A stretch of 64,000 nucleotides of DNA. It comes from Brachionus koreanus (Eukaryota > Rotifera > Eurotatoria > Ploima > Brachionidae). Numbering within the stretch: position 1 is the first letter of the stretch; the number at the start of each line of letters is the position of its first letter. This document shows positions 48,053 to 60,282 of the stretch, in pieces. The notes under the pieces were generated by a model. It was not told the DNA's origin and did not search any database. It worked only from the letters and a program-made list of their open reading frames with translations. The position numbers were made by a program, and so were the translations under genes. The stretch covers positions 1,222,471-1,286,470 of the forward strand of contig PJRA01000508.1 of NCBI GenBank assembly GCA_016987375.1. Direction: 5' to 3'.

Positions 48053-50142
48053 TTAATATTTGATAGGTGTCCAGCGATTTTCACATGAAGATTGGTATAT
48101 TGATTTAACAATTGTTTGAATAAGTCGTGTATGCTCAAAATTGTCTAAGTTTTTGCTAGGAAAAGGAACTGAAGCTGACTTTTTCGAGCTTGATTTAAGA
48201 TAATGAAATTCTAAAAATTTTTCCTTGACTTTTTTAAGATAAAAATAAAGTCCACGAACATATAAAAAAGGCAGTTCTGGATAAGTTTCTTCAATTTTGG
48301 AATAATTTTTCAAAAATTCTTCGCCTTCTTGACTCTTTAAATCAGTATCTGGTAAAATGCTGTCATTGTTTGAATCAATATACATTGATTCATTATTATT
48401 GCAGTCAATTATTGTTGAATTTACATTATTATTTATAAAATTGACATGAGATACTTCCGAATCAATCCATTTTAATACGCCTTTATTGCCACAAACATTT
48501 ATTTCGTGAGTATATTTTGAGTGAGCTAGGCTATTAATGCAAACATTAATGAGTACTGAACCAGGTTCTAAATTTAGCTGAAATGTACAATAGTCATCAG
48601 CTGTTATTTTTCTTAATGAAAAAATGTTTTTTTCAGTGCCATTCGTAGGAAAAGTATCAATTAAAGTTTTCAAATGACCGAAAACTTTCGTTACTTTCTT
48701 GTCTTCAAGTAAATCTAAGATCATGGAAATGATTGAAGCTCCATATCTATTTAGAACTCCAGCACCCAAGTCTTTGTCACTTAACCAATTAACTGTTCCA
48801 GGTGCACTTGTTGAAGAAATATTCAAGTTAATTTTGTCTATTATTTCCGAAACTAAATCCATTTTGATCTTTTTATTTGTCAAATTTTGATGCATCTGAT
48901 TTCTGGCCATTACTAAATTGCTGCAATTGATGTTAATATTGCAAACTTTAATCTCGCCAATTAGACTTAATTTACTTTTGAGTGTATTGTATTCTTTAAG
49001 GTATCGAAGGCCACCGTAGCATATTGAGGAAAAAAGACATGGATAATACCGGGCTGATATAATCATTTGCTCAATGTCAATCAAGTCGCTGCATGTCGGA
49101 TTTAGACATATCACATTTTTTCCGATTCCTTAGGGCAACAAAAAAATTAATTAATTTAATGAACTTAAATTCATTTTGAGCATAGCAAATTTTTATCCAA
49201 ATTTTCAAATTGACAATAAATTTTGTCATGAAATGACAGTATTTGAGATCAAAGATTGATTTACAATCAAAATTATTTTTTTCATTAATTAATTGAAATT
49301 AAAAAAAATTGACACAAAACTATTTTTTTTGTCAAATTTATTTAATTTTAGACGTTGCATCATCCAAATTAAGATTTTGCAAAAAATCCTGCAACTCAAT
49401 TTTAATAATTTCTTAATGGTGACTTACAAAGTTTTTGAACAGAATGAATTTTGGTCGTCAAATGTCTAAAATTAAATAGATTTGACAAAGAAATTAGTTA
49501 TGTGTCAATTTTGTTTTTTATTTAACTCTATGCAAAAAAATTTTTCAAAACGATTTTTAGAACTTTGAAATAAGCTTTTTCACATTAGATTTTGTTTATT
49601 TGATTCTTGATCTAGAACTAACAATGTTCTGTTTTTAATAATCATTATATGACTTAATTTTTCAATCTTTTGTTAAGCAAAATTAAAAAAAAATTGAATG
49701 AAATTGCTAGAATTTTCTGAATAATTTCAGATTTCACTCGAAAGCAAAGAAATTGCTTTTGCTACTTCCTAGAATGAATTTTTTTATATTTACTGAAAAG
49801 ATTTAAAATGAAAAGAAAACATTTTAAAAACCCAGAATTTCTAGTATTAGCAAAATATTTATTATCAACAGCTTTAATTTAAAAAATATTACCTAGAGCT
49901 TTGGTACAAATTTGTGAATGGAAATTCGGCTGACAGCAAACAAAAACCAACTGAACATTTTTATTTAAAAGAACATTGTCGATCGAATTTGTTATCAAAT
50001 TGCTAGACTTGATCAAACTTTTGGTCTCATTGTCGCTTGTGTTCGTCCATATTGCATGAACATCAAATTCAAAATGTCTCAATATTTCAATTAGAACCTT
50101 TGAGATTGGATCTGAGCCGAATATTCCAATTCCAGGTAGCAT
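48053..50142 (-). CDS. GFOD: Glucose-fructose oxidoreductase domain protein (GFOD1/GFOD2-like)
   Basis: Two exons (50142..49893 and 49128..48053, with a 764-nt intron) give 441 residues. The start MLPGIGIFGSDPISKVLIEI matches the GFOD N-terminus and its Rossmann GxGxxG turn. The exon junction recreates KALGIGKNVIC, a conserved GFOD block. Later landmarks are MIISARYYPCL, a GTVNWLSDKDLGAGVLNRYG block (WxxDxxxGGG in vertebrate GFOD), ITADDYCTFQLNLE and INVCGNKGVL. Human GFOD1 and GFOD2 are about 390 residues. Here an Asn-rich insert (NNNVNSTIIDCNNNESMYID) adds length. Family members have a putative NAD(P)-binding fold with no firmly assigned substrate. The usual GGGG run is reduced to GAG, so catalysis is uncertain. 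The start was placed at 50142 because it aligns with the family N-terminus. Confidence 0.9.
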
Positions 50143-51937
50143 ATTCAAATTACATTAGTGAAGCAAAATTTTCAAAATACGTATTTTTCTCTAAACTAAA
50201 ATAAATTTACAACAAAATTTTAATTACACAACAAAAATCGTTAAATTTCAAATATTTCAATCATAAAAAAAGCTAAAATAATCATAATTTGTATTTATTT
50301 ATTATAATTGCGAATAATTCAGCGATCTAAATAGGCTAAGAGCAGCTGGCTTTTCTTATTTAATAAAAATAAAGCCGTAATATTAAAAAAAATGAACCTG
50401 AGAGATTAGGAAAAAACCGATATTCAATCATTATTAGAATTTTACTTAAATTCAAATGAGCATAAATGTGAACATATAAAATAGATTAAGTAAGCTAGTT
50501 TGGCTAGGATAAATAAATCTATAATTTTTATTTTCTATTTAAGTCTTGCTACCTTTTCATTATTTAGTTAAATAATAATAAAAAATATTTACTTGAAATT
50601 TTAAACAATGTCGGGAAAAGAACAAATTCTCTCAAAATAAAAAGCGTTTATCTTGTTCTACAAATTTTGGATTATTATGAAATAGGCCCTAAAAATATCT
50701 AATAAATAATGTAATTATTAGAAATAAATGAGATATTTAATATCAAATAACACTATTTGCACCAAAGTTTAATCTGATTTTAAAGGTTAATTTTAATTAA
50801 TTACACAACACAAATAATCTCCTATCCTCAAAAAGTCATTTTCTGAATTTATCGTATAAACAAGAAAATAAAACGTAAATATTTATCCAACTTAGACCCA
50901 TTTTAAGATTTAGTTCTCTAATTGCTTTTTATAAAAAAAATAACTATCAAAACCTCAATTTAAATTTAGTTTATGATGATGAATTTTAAAATAAATTGCC
51001 TATTATGAAAATTATGAATTTGATTTCATGAATGAAAAAAAAATGAAATATTTGAATTATTCTAATTCCAAAATTGGATCAAAATCAAAATTGACTAACA
51101 AGTTTAATTAACTTCACTAAAACTTTAATATCTAGCTCTAGAGAATTTTTTAAAATTATTTAAAAAAATTTGGCCGAATATTTTCAAATGAAATTCCGGC
51201 CAAATTACAAAGGCTGTTCTCTTAGTTTTTTGTTTTACCTAATGATTTTGAAGCGTTATTTATCCAAAATATCGGCAATAAAATAAGATAAACTTTAGAT
51301 GCTTTCAATTAAAGAACGCATGGTATTTAACAATTTAAAATAGAACCTTGAGCAGATCGATATACCACATATGCTCATTCAACCATCTGATAACGTTTTT
51401 AATTTTATCTAATTTAGTTTTTTTCTTTTCAGTTGTTTGTACAATTGTTTTAATAAAAAAAAATTAAATTAAAAAGAAAATATAATTATTTCTAGATGAG
51501 CTATTAATTAAATTAAAATACAATATTTTCAAATTAAGTTAAAAAACTAAATTTATCAGAATTAGCTTTGTTTTGTTTACGCAAAATTTATATCTGCTTA
51601 AAACAAAATATAATTATAATAAGGAACTGAATAAATTGATTATTTTTTTAAAAGATTCATTTAGCTAAAAACAAATATTTCTTGTCGAGTAATTTATTAG
51701 ATAAAAAAAGCTTAACTATTTTCTAATATGATTTCAAGTTAATTGATATTTTAGCTTTGCAAGAATTCATTGAAGGAAACAAAATTATTTTTTAACTAAA
51801 AGTTTAATGAGATTTTTTTAATTTTTGTTACTTTGATTAGTAAACAACTAGGATTTAGAGTTTTTATTTAATCTTTTGTTTAAATATGATTTTCAAAAAA
51901 CATTCTCTTGATTCTTGAAAATTTTTAAAAATTAAAC

Positions 51938-52063
51938 ATTAACGTAATTTTCGGAATTTAGTGACATGTCTTTAAAATAGAGTACTCTAATTTAGTGACA
52001 CGCTGTTATAATATGTAACTGATTCTTTGTGACATGTCACTAAATTCGAATGATTACGTTAAT
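51938..52063. mobile_element. Small MITE with inverted repeats flanked by TTAA
   Basis: The left end reads TTAACGTAATTTTCGGAATT and then TAGTGACATGTC. The right end is its near reverse complement, GACATGTCACTAAATTCGAA then TGATTACGTTAA. A third, internal AATTTAGTGACACG copy sits in the middle. TTAA at both ends is compatible with a piggyBac-type target, although the termini do not start with the usual CCC. Confidence 0.65.
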
Positions 52064-52262
52064 TATATTAGAATTAGAATACCAAAGAAAATTATTTGAT
52101 TTAAAAAAAAATATATATAAATGAGACACTAGAGAAAGAAAAAATTGACGAGAGAAGACAAAGAAGAAGAGCTAGAAACAAAAAGCATTCTGAGAAGCGT
52201 CTGCTTAGAACCAAAGCATCAGTACAACCAGCTAAACTATAAACCCAGGCAAACTATTCTCA

Positions 52263-52394
52263 ACGTTTTATTTTTCTTATTCATTCAATCATTTAATTTA
52301 ATTTAAAATAAATATTCATATACAAAGTAATTCACAGACATAATACTGTAAACACGGTGTATGTCATCAATCGTGCCATTTATATTTATTCAAT
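52263..52394 (-). repeat. Dispersed repeat family R1, copy C
   Basis: On the minus strand it reads ATTGAATAAATATAAATGGC, CATACACCGTG, TTACAGTATTATGTCTGTG, AATTACTTTGTATA, then ATGAATAAGAAAAATAAAA, collinear with copy A. The second half found in copies A and B is missing or replaced. Confidence 0.65.
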
Positions 52395-53065
52395 TAAATA
52401 AAAATAAACTAAACTAAAATTTTTTCTTACATTACAATTTAGTTTAAAAACATTTTGTTTCTCTCTTCTTCTAAGAAGAGTTGAGGAAGAAGAAATGAAT
52501 CATACTGTATAAAAAACTAATATTAAAAATTGTATTTCAAATTTGATTTACAAATTTAATAAGAAAAAAGGTTACATTTTATTTAAGCGTCATAAGACTG
52601 CAATTTTCAAGAGAAAATGAAATAAAATATGACTTTCTTTAACTGTTTTTTAAAAATCATGCTTAAATCACGAATTTTCGCTTAGTAAAGAAAAAAATTT
52701 ATTATTGGGGAATATAAATACAAAAGAAAATGGTCAATGGAAGTATTATAAATTTAAAATTCATGTTGTCAGGTAAGAGATTTATTTTGTATAAAATTCT
52801 ATTCTTTTTTAATATAATTATGTCTATAAGCTATTTGGTTTATTGTTAGGACACATATTTTTTATTTTTAAATCGTTAATTAAATAATTGTTTTTGTTTT
52901 AGATTTTTCAGTCATATTAATCAATTTCAAATAATTTAATGACCCTTTTTATTTTTATTTTAAATGCCTAGTCACTTGTTTAAAATTCAAATTAATATTT
53001 GATTTTAAAATATTTAGCTTAAAATTTATTTAAAAAATAATCAAACAAAAAGTCAAATTAAAAAT

Positions 53066-56000
53066 TTATTTTCTATAACTTGAAAGCATTTGCCTAAGTT
53101 TTAAACCACGTTCTTCTTTTATTTCGTCAGAGGTTACTATTTTTTCTTTGTAATTTTCATCTTCAAGTTTAAAATTATAAAACTTTTCAAATACCACTTT
53201 CACCAAGTTTTTTGCTCTTGAATTTTCAAAAATTTAAAAAAAATCAATAAAATTAAGCTTTTACTTTTCGAAATTTTCCGAAGCCTTTTCTGATTGAATC
53301 AACAATTTAAGTTCAGTTACATTTTTTTTGTATTCTTCCGAATCCATAGCTTTGGCATTTATAAGCCATGATATTTTATCAAATATTTTCTTGGCTTCAT
53401 TCGAATATTTTTCCGGCAATTTTTTTAGTATATTCATTGCATGACTTGAGCTAGTCAAGCCCTCCTTTAACTTATATAAAAATACCATTTTCTGATCATT
53501 ATCTGATATTTCATCTTTATCTAGCATATAATCAAACTTTAAGAATTCCAAATTGGTTGTATTCTCATCGAATAAAGATTGGGCACAATGAAGCATTTCA
53601 TAAAAATGTGAACTGAAAAAGACATGTGGACTTTGGTCACCCATGGCCGACCAGTATCTTAAAATAGCAGCTACAATAGCCTGACCAGCCAAAATGTCAG
53701 TTCCATTACCAAGCTCGTCAATCAAAACCAACGATTTGGTGCTTGATTCATTAACACAATCAGCTAGTTGCCTCAAATCCAAAGTGTATGAGCTCATTTG
53801 GAGATTAATCGATTCGTTTGATTTAATTCTAGTCAGTATTCGGTCAAATTGACCAATTTGGGCACTTTTTGCTGGCACAAAAGAACCAATATAGCTCATG
53901 TATACTAATAAAGCTACTTGTTTTAAATAGACTGTTTTTCCTGATGCATTTGGGGAAGTGATAACCTTTATTTTTGGATTTGATATGCCTGAGAGAATGT
54001 CATTGGGAATGAAATTTGACAAAGAGTCGAACATTAATTCGACTAGTGGATGACGGCTGTTTTTCGCTGAAATAAACGAATCTTTGCTAAAATCAAACTG
54101 GGGTTTTGTGTAATCATATTCCTGAGCCACAGCTGCAAAGCTTAATAAACAGTCTATTTCAGCACAGAAGTCGATCATTTGCGCATACAAATGAGAATAC
54201 TTGATAAAATTTGACTGAAGGTTGTCCAAAATTTCTGCTTGAAGATCATTGATTACTGTGGCCAGGTCACCAACTTTTTTGTCCAATTCAACACAAAGCG
54301 GTGTCTTATAGTACATTTGCTCATTTGATTTAAACACAAATTTAAGTTGATTATTTTGCTCGAATTGAGCAAAGCTTTTGCAAAAATCTGTCCCAAAATT
54401 TAAATTTAAATCTTCCAATGTTATTATCAATAAAAAGCCTATCAATTGCAAATAAGTTGTTTTGCATCCATTTAGGCAATATGTGAGCATTTCACGTTGA
54501 GCTATTTGTGTCAAAAATTCTGGTAATTCATATGAATATTTTTCTATTCGAATAGAAGAAAATAAAATTAAAGAAAAATTAAAATTAACTAAGATTTTAG
54601 CTAAAAATGACTAAAAATATTGGTCAATTCTAATTTTTCAATTTAAACATTAGTTAATAATTTGCATTATTTTTCTTTATTAATTCTCATAATTAGATGA
54701 ATTATTTGAATTTTTTTCTATAATTAAAATAAAAATCTTTATTTTATAATTCTGATAAATATTGATGTGTCAGAGTACATTAGTCTTTTTGTGTCCAAAT
54801 CTTTGGAAATATTTTTGTTAACTCGAATTTCATTCGTTTCACAAGACTCTTTTAAATCAATGGTTTTCTCAAATAAATTTACCAAAAAATCAAATTTTAA
54901 TTCAAATGAAGAGTCAATGGACTCGATTTGTAAATGTTGATTTAAAGCACGTCTCACTTTGCAGAGCTCCAAAAAAGACTGAGTAGTTCTAAACAAACGC
55001 TTCCAGTCACTAAGGCCACATGTAGTCACTCTCATGCGCTTTAGAATTGGATTTATGTACTTGCATCTTTTTAAGTGTTTTTGAGTTGACTTTACTAAGT
55101 CAGAATTGCGTGGGTCCATGAAAAACTCAACTATTTTGTGTCTATTTGCAATAATTGCTAAATCTCTTGTCGGTTTCATCATAAACGAACGCAGTTTACC
55201 AATGCCGAATTTAGTGTTTATCCTGCTTAGAAACAAGCTGTACAATGTGTTGTTAAATTTATCATTGAGATGGGTGCGGAAGGCCAATGTGTCCAAATTG
55301 GTCTGCTTGTAAGCATACACATAGTCAACATCATTGAATATTTGAAGAGCCTTAAAAGTGTTTTGATCTAACAGAAGCAAATTTTTTATTTCCATTTTTT
55401 TTATTTGATAAATAGGAGTCTCATGTATGCTTCGTTCAAGCTCGAAATTAATTCGATTAGACCACAAATACTTGAGCAAACCACCACAAGATTTTATTGT
55501 AAGCTTTGAGTCAAAATCTATTAAGCTAGAAAAGAAGAAAATTTTTTCAGAATCTGATATTTGGTCCGGCAATGACTCTAAAGTTGATATTTTGAATATT
55601 CTCTCTTTACATAATTCAAAACTGAATTCTCCGCTTGGAATAAGAGCAAAATGGATCCGATTTTCTCTTAATTTAAGCATTAAATCAATAGATTGGTCCT
55701 CATTTAATAGCAAAGAATCCTCTGAAACAAGATTGACATAGTCTGATGACTTTTTTAGGTCATATTTGCACTTTTGTTTAAGAAAATTGATAAATTTAGA
55801 ATCACACCGAGGACTTGTAATGACAAAATGTGGCTGCAAATCATTGATTAAAGTTTCGGTCAGTTGAAATTTTGAGTCCTCCTGAATTTCGTATGAATAA
55901 AATAGACATTTTTTATTCAAGTCATAGTATGAAAAAGCTATTTTTCCTGATTGATAGTAAATGCAAAGATAAATTTCATTATCATCAACATCATCAGACA

Positions 56001-56154
56001 AGTTTTCATCATACTTTTCAAATACTTGTTTATCTGTTTTAGAAAATTGATTTTCTGTTAGATCGATACTTTCATTGTTTTCATAGTGTAAAGGAATTTC
56101 ACTCAATTCTGAGTTAGATAAGAATGAATCAATTAAATTAAAAGCCGAAAACAT
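53066..56154 (-). CDS. MSH5: MSH5, meiotic MutS homologue
   Basis: Three exons (56154..54779, 54543..53265 and 53216..53066) give about 930 residues (human 834). It matches MSH5 rather than MSH4: CGGLLKYLWSNRINFELE, ILKRMRVTTCGLSDWKRLF, KRLM then ELPEFLTQIAQREM, IGFLL, YDYTKPQFDFS, LVYMSYIGSFVPAKSAQIG, RIKSNESINLQMSSYTLDL and SLVLIDELGNGTD. Exon 3 supplies a short MSH5-type tail (VVFEKFYNFKLEDEN). MSH5 pairs with MSH4 as a sliding clamp that stabilises crossover intermediates. The Walker A motif at 53933-53956 reads SPNASGKT instead of GPNxSGKS. The only GT at the end of exon 1 leaves phase 2 while the only useful acceptor of exon 2 needs phase 1, so the junction is off by one base. This may be an error in the five-A run at the exon 2 start or a true frameshift. 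Confidence 0.92.
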
Positions 56155-57204
56155 TTTTTTTATAATTAAATTTTTAAAAATGTGCTCATATTTTTAAAAA
56201 AAATTGAAAAGTGTGCGCTTCATTATATTTATTCAGGGTCATGGATAAATAATTATATTTGTATTTTTTAGATTTTTGTTTTAAAAAATCTAAGCTTTAA
56301 TTTTTTGGAATAATTTAAATTTCACAAAATAATTGGCCTTATTGAAGCCAATTATTAATATAAAATAATAATATAAAATATGTCATTTTTATAAACCATT
56401 TCCCATATAATATAAAAAATAGCATTAAAATATTTGCTGACAATTAGTCATTCAGATAATTTGTTTTAAAATAATTTTAATTTTAATTTTAAAGATTTTA
56501 ACAAAAAATTTAATTTAAATGTTTTACTTTTTTAAATTTATTTAGCCATTTCAAATGATATCTTTTATAAGATTAAATAAATGGAGTGTTAATCGGTCAT
56601 TATTGACATGAGCACTAGACTTTTATAGATTAACCTTGAAGACTTTAACTCCAAGCTAAATTCCTTCGATCAGATCTTCAAAAATTCTTAAGCAAAATTT
56701 TTAAACTGATCAAATTCTTTTCAATCCAGACAAAAATCATTGACTTGCACAGCATATTTAACTTGGACTCAATTGAAACACGCTCAAAAGTTCTGATCAA
56801 TGATCAATAATTCAACAATAAGTCAAATCATCAACAATTATGAATACACCTGGATTAGGAATGAATTCAACAGATGATACTTTAAACCTTAAGTTCACTT
56901 CGCTCTACCAAGATTTCATATCAATAGTTTCATCCTAAAATTTTTTTTTACAGAAAACTCAGTAACTTATTTTAATAGAAAAAATTTGAAAAACTGGGCT
57001 AAAAAGAAGGACTTAATTCCATCCTGAGCAGCGGGAAGTTTTCCTCGAGTTTTTTTAGAAAATAAATAGATAAATAATATAAAATTCATAACCTAATTAA
57101 AGTATTTAATGAAAAAATTATTTAGAAATCGTGATTTATGAAAATAAATATTTTTTCAAATATATGGGTGAATCAAAATGTTTTTCATTTATTAAATTTA
57201 TATA

Positions 57205-58185
57205 AAAAAATTTAGCTGATCTTCGGTATGCCAAACCTTTATGCTTTTTAGTCTTTATTCTTCTTTCAGCGAATAATTCTATTCTTTTGTTGAACTATTT
57301 CCGACTTTTGAAACCAAAAAACTTATCAAACCCTTCTTCAGATTGGTTTAGGTTTGTATAATGCCGTCTTCTAACAGAATGAGTCATTGAACAAAAAAAT
57401 CATAATCAGAAAGAAAAGTATTTGAGCTATTTGATGGATGAGGAAGAAATTCAATTCCTTCCAGCTCTGTATTTTTTCCATTATTTTTCTAGCTGTATGA
57501 GGTCTATCGTGTGGGCATTGTGAATTTTGGAACAAAAAACAAAAACAAAAATTTTAAATTAAAATAACTTTTTTTCTAAGGGTCTAAAAATAGTTGTGCA
57601 AAATGTATCAACTGATACAAGGTTTGTATCACCCAAATTTAATTTGTGTAAAATCTCTGCAATTTAATTTTTATAATTTTCTAATGCATATACTGTTTTG
57701 CACAATTGCACAGTTTTTGCACTGACTAAATTTGGGTGATAAAAACCTTGTAACAGTTGATACTTTTTCCACAATTATTTTTAGACCCTTAGAAAAAAAG
57801 TTATTTTAATTTAAAATTTTTGTTTTTGTTTTTTGTTCCAAAATTCACAATGCCTATCGTGTGGAAACAGCTCAAAGTATTTTACCTCTTAAAACTTCCA
57901 CCAGACACACAACATGATCTTTTTATCAAAACATTTCACAGCTGACTGAGCTGGTTAAGATGGATTCAACTATTTGTTTCTGTTATCATAATTTCGAAAA
58001 TGGATTTAATTTTCATGACAAATGATCCGTCTCAAAAACCGATCATCTATAAGGTTTTTAAGATGTTTCATACAAATATTTATGCGTCATTGAATAACGA
58101 AATCTTTCTAATCATGATGAACAACTCGGCAACATCTATTAGCTTTGTTAATCAAATTGACGCCAAGAGATATCGTCGATTGTGA
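57205..58185 (-). pseudogene. Decayed mariner-family transposase, split by a foldback element
   Basis: The minus strand carries ordered mariner transposase landmarks across several frames. Positions 58185-57854 read INKANRCCRVVHHD, then FLRRIICHEN (where families have the first catalytic Asp in TGDE), NYDNRNK, and DKKIMLCVWW. The copy breaks at 57854 inside the second catalytic block. It resumes below 57514 with RPHTARKIMEKIQSW and FLPHPSNSSNTFLSDYDFF, where the third Asp survives. Several Trp codons have become TAG, and frameshifts are frequent. The N-terminal helix-turn-helix part is not recognisable. Active relatives cut and paste at TA sites; this copy cannot. Confidence 0.85.
57515..57853. 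mobile_element. 339-bp foldback element with about 127-bp arms and an 11-bp target duplication
   Basis: The left end GCATTGTGAATTTTGGAAC and the right end GTTCCAAAATTCACAATGC are inverted copies. The inverted match continues inward for about 127 bp with few differences. CTATCGTGTGG flanks both sides exactly (57504-57514 and 57854-57864). Long terminal inverted repeats with a 9 to 11 bp target duplication are typical of Mutator-like elements. There is no coding capacity, so it would depend on a transposase made elsewhere. One arm is shared with the interior of 37675-38057. Confidence 0.9.
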
Positions 58186-60282
58186 TGTGTAGGGGTTATT
58201 TTAGTTTTGTTATTTTAATAGCGTTTTTTAATAAACCAAATAATGATGAAACAGTTCTAAAATTTCAAAAATTTGACTTTAAGTTTTCATTTTATAAATT
58301 TTTTTTAGAATTAAATAAACAAAGAGCTAGACATATCATTTTGAAGAGTATTCAATTATTTTTATTTTAAAATTTTTAAAACGCAAAATTTTATGACTCA
58401 AAATGGTTATTTAGTAAAATAAATAGAAAAAAAATTTCAAATTATAAACTAAAGGAAAAAATTGTTCAAATGATCATTTGAATTACTAAATAAGATGTGA
58501 AAGCTAAACTGAAAATTGCATATTTAGAAAAGTGCATACTTCTCTAAAACCTTGGAGTACCTTTACAAATTTGATATTCTGATATTGCACATGAATTAAT
58601 TAAATTATTTATTGAATTAGTTCAAATCAAATAGCAATTAATAAAAAAATCAGATTAATAAAAACTAAAAAGAATGTTCTAAATTGTGTTTAGACTGACA
58701 ATAATCGGTTAACAATTTGATTATTCAACAATTCTTGACTGCTCACTAAAAAAGTATCCTTAAAGGAATAGTTTTAAAATAACATTTTAAGCTAAAAAGC
58801 ATTAATTTTATACTTTTCAAAAATTATATGAATTTTGAATTAACTAAACTTTAAAACTTCAAATTACAAAATTTATTTTTTACATAATTGATCGAACTGT
58901 TAAATTTTAAAAATAGTTATTTTTTATTTTAATAAAATTGAAATTGAAATAAATGAAATGCTACTATGTTTATGTATAGACCTGGATAACTAATTACTAA
59001 TTAAATTTAATTTTTTTGATTCAGCTAGACTAAAGCTAGTCTCGCTCCGCAGGTTCCCTGCTGTAGCTTATCATTCATTATTATTATTATTTTCTTATAT
59101 TATTTTTTAAAAGCTCAAATATCTCTATTTAAATAATTTAATTTAGATATTTTCAAAATATTTTTTAAATAATATTTGATTTATGTAATAATTGCCAAAA
59201 TCGAAAAAATAGAATAAATATTTTTCTATTTTTTGCTCATTTTTGAAAAATTAAATTCGAAAATAATTTCTTCTGTTACATCTGCAAGATCGGTTAAAAG
59301 GAATCTTCTTTTATTAACCTGGAATATTACATATTACATTACTTTTTATTTTTTTTTATTCAAACAACTATAGAATTTAGAATTTAATTTTAATTGATTT
59401 TAGAATCGAAAAGTATCAAAAAATTTTTCTTAAGAATCAGGTTTATTTCTAAGAAACATTAAATAAAACAAATCGAAAACATTTTTATTTAAAAATGGTA
59501 AGCCAATGTCTTATAATCAAGGCCAATACTTACCTTTTTCTTTTTGAAAACAAAAGATTCTTTACTATAATACATTTACTTTTGTTTTCATGTGATTAAA
59601 GAAAAATTAAAAAACAATTTTTTTATTCTTTTTTATTTATAATTCACAAGTTTAATGATTAATAAATTATGTTTTAAAAAAATGTTCATGGAAACGAATA
59701 ACTGTTGGCAAATTTAAATATTTTATTAATAAAAATAACTAAGTTTTTAAGAATTAAGGAACCAAAATTTTAGAATAGATGAAAAAAAATAGTCAAGTTA
59801 AAAGTGCTGAATTAAAATATTCATGTATAATTTAAATAAATCTATTTCAGACAAATAAAAATAAATGATGAAAATAAATTTCAATACTCTAGTTAGATAT
59901 ATACTATAGACTAAATAAGAGAGGGTATAGTCTATGCATTGACAAGCCATTAGGATATTTAATTTTTTTTTCGTTTTTATATTTTTTCAAATGACTAATA
60001 AGACATAAATTAAATATCTCATTTAAAAATTCAAATTAGATGCTTGCTTCTATCCTAGCTTATACACAGCCGTAGAACAAGTCAAAACTGAATTTAGAAA
60101 TGCTTTTGAAATTCTAAAAAGAAAAAAATTTCAACTTGAAACTTGATTGAAAAATATAAAATAATTTAAATGCTTATAAATATTGCAAGTACAAAAAAAA
60201 AAAAATTATTTAAAAATATAGCTCCAAAATTTTGTTCTCTTTTTGATAAATAAACCGAATAATAAAAATTGTTCAATTAAGA

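Larger units (their letters stand above)
50143..53065. other. Intergenic region with a TTAA-flanked MITE and R1 repeat
   Basis: No supported gene is present. The region holds a 126-bp inverted-repeat element (51938-52063) and R1 repeat copy C (52263-52394). A purine-rich tract lies at 52130-52200. Confidence 0.6.
56155..60282. other. Intergenic region between divergent MSH5 and UPF1, with nested transposon remains
   Basis: Apart from the mariner remnant and foldback element listed here, I see no gene. A small GC-rich patch at 59026-59075 (GCTAGTCTCGCTCCGC then ATT repeats) may be the end of another unlisted repeat. Confidence 0.6.

Noticed and set aside
53066..56154. Annotation as MSH4
   Set aside because: Block order and motifs (GGLLKYL, ILKRM, ELPEFLTQ, SYIGSFVPAKSAQIG, short tail) follow MSH5; MSH4 motifs such as its longer N-terminal region were not seen.
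58000..58370. Plus-strand open frames of about 60 codons
   Set aside because: The first is antisense to the mariner remnant; the second is of chance length and composition.
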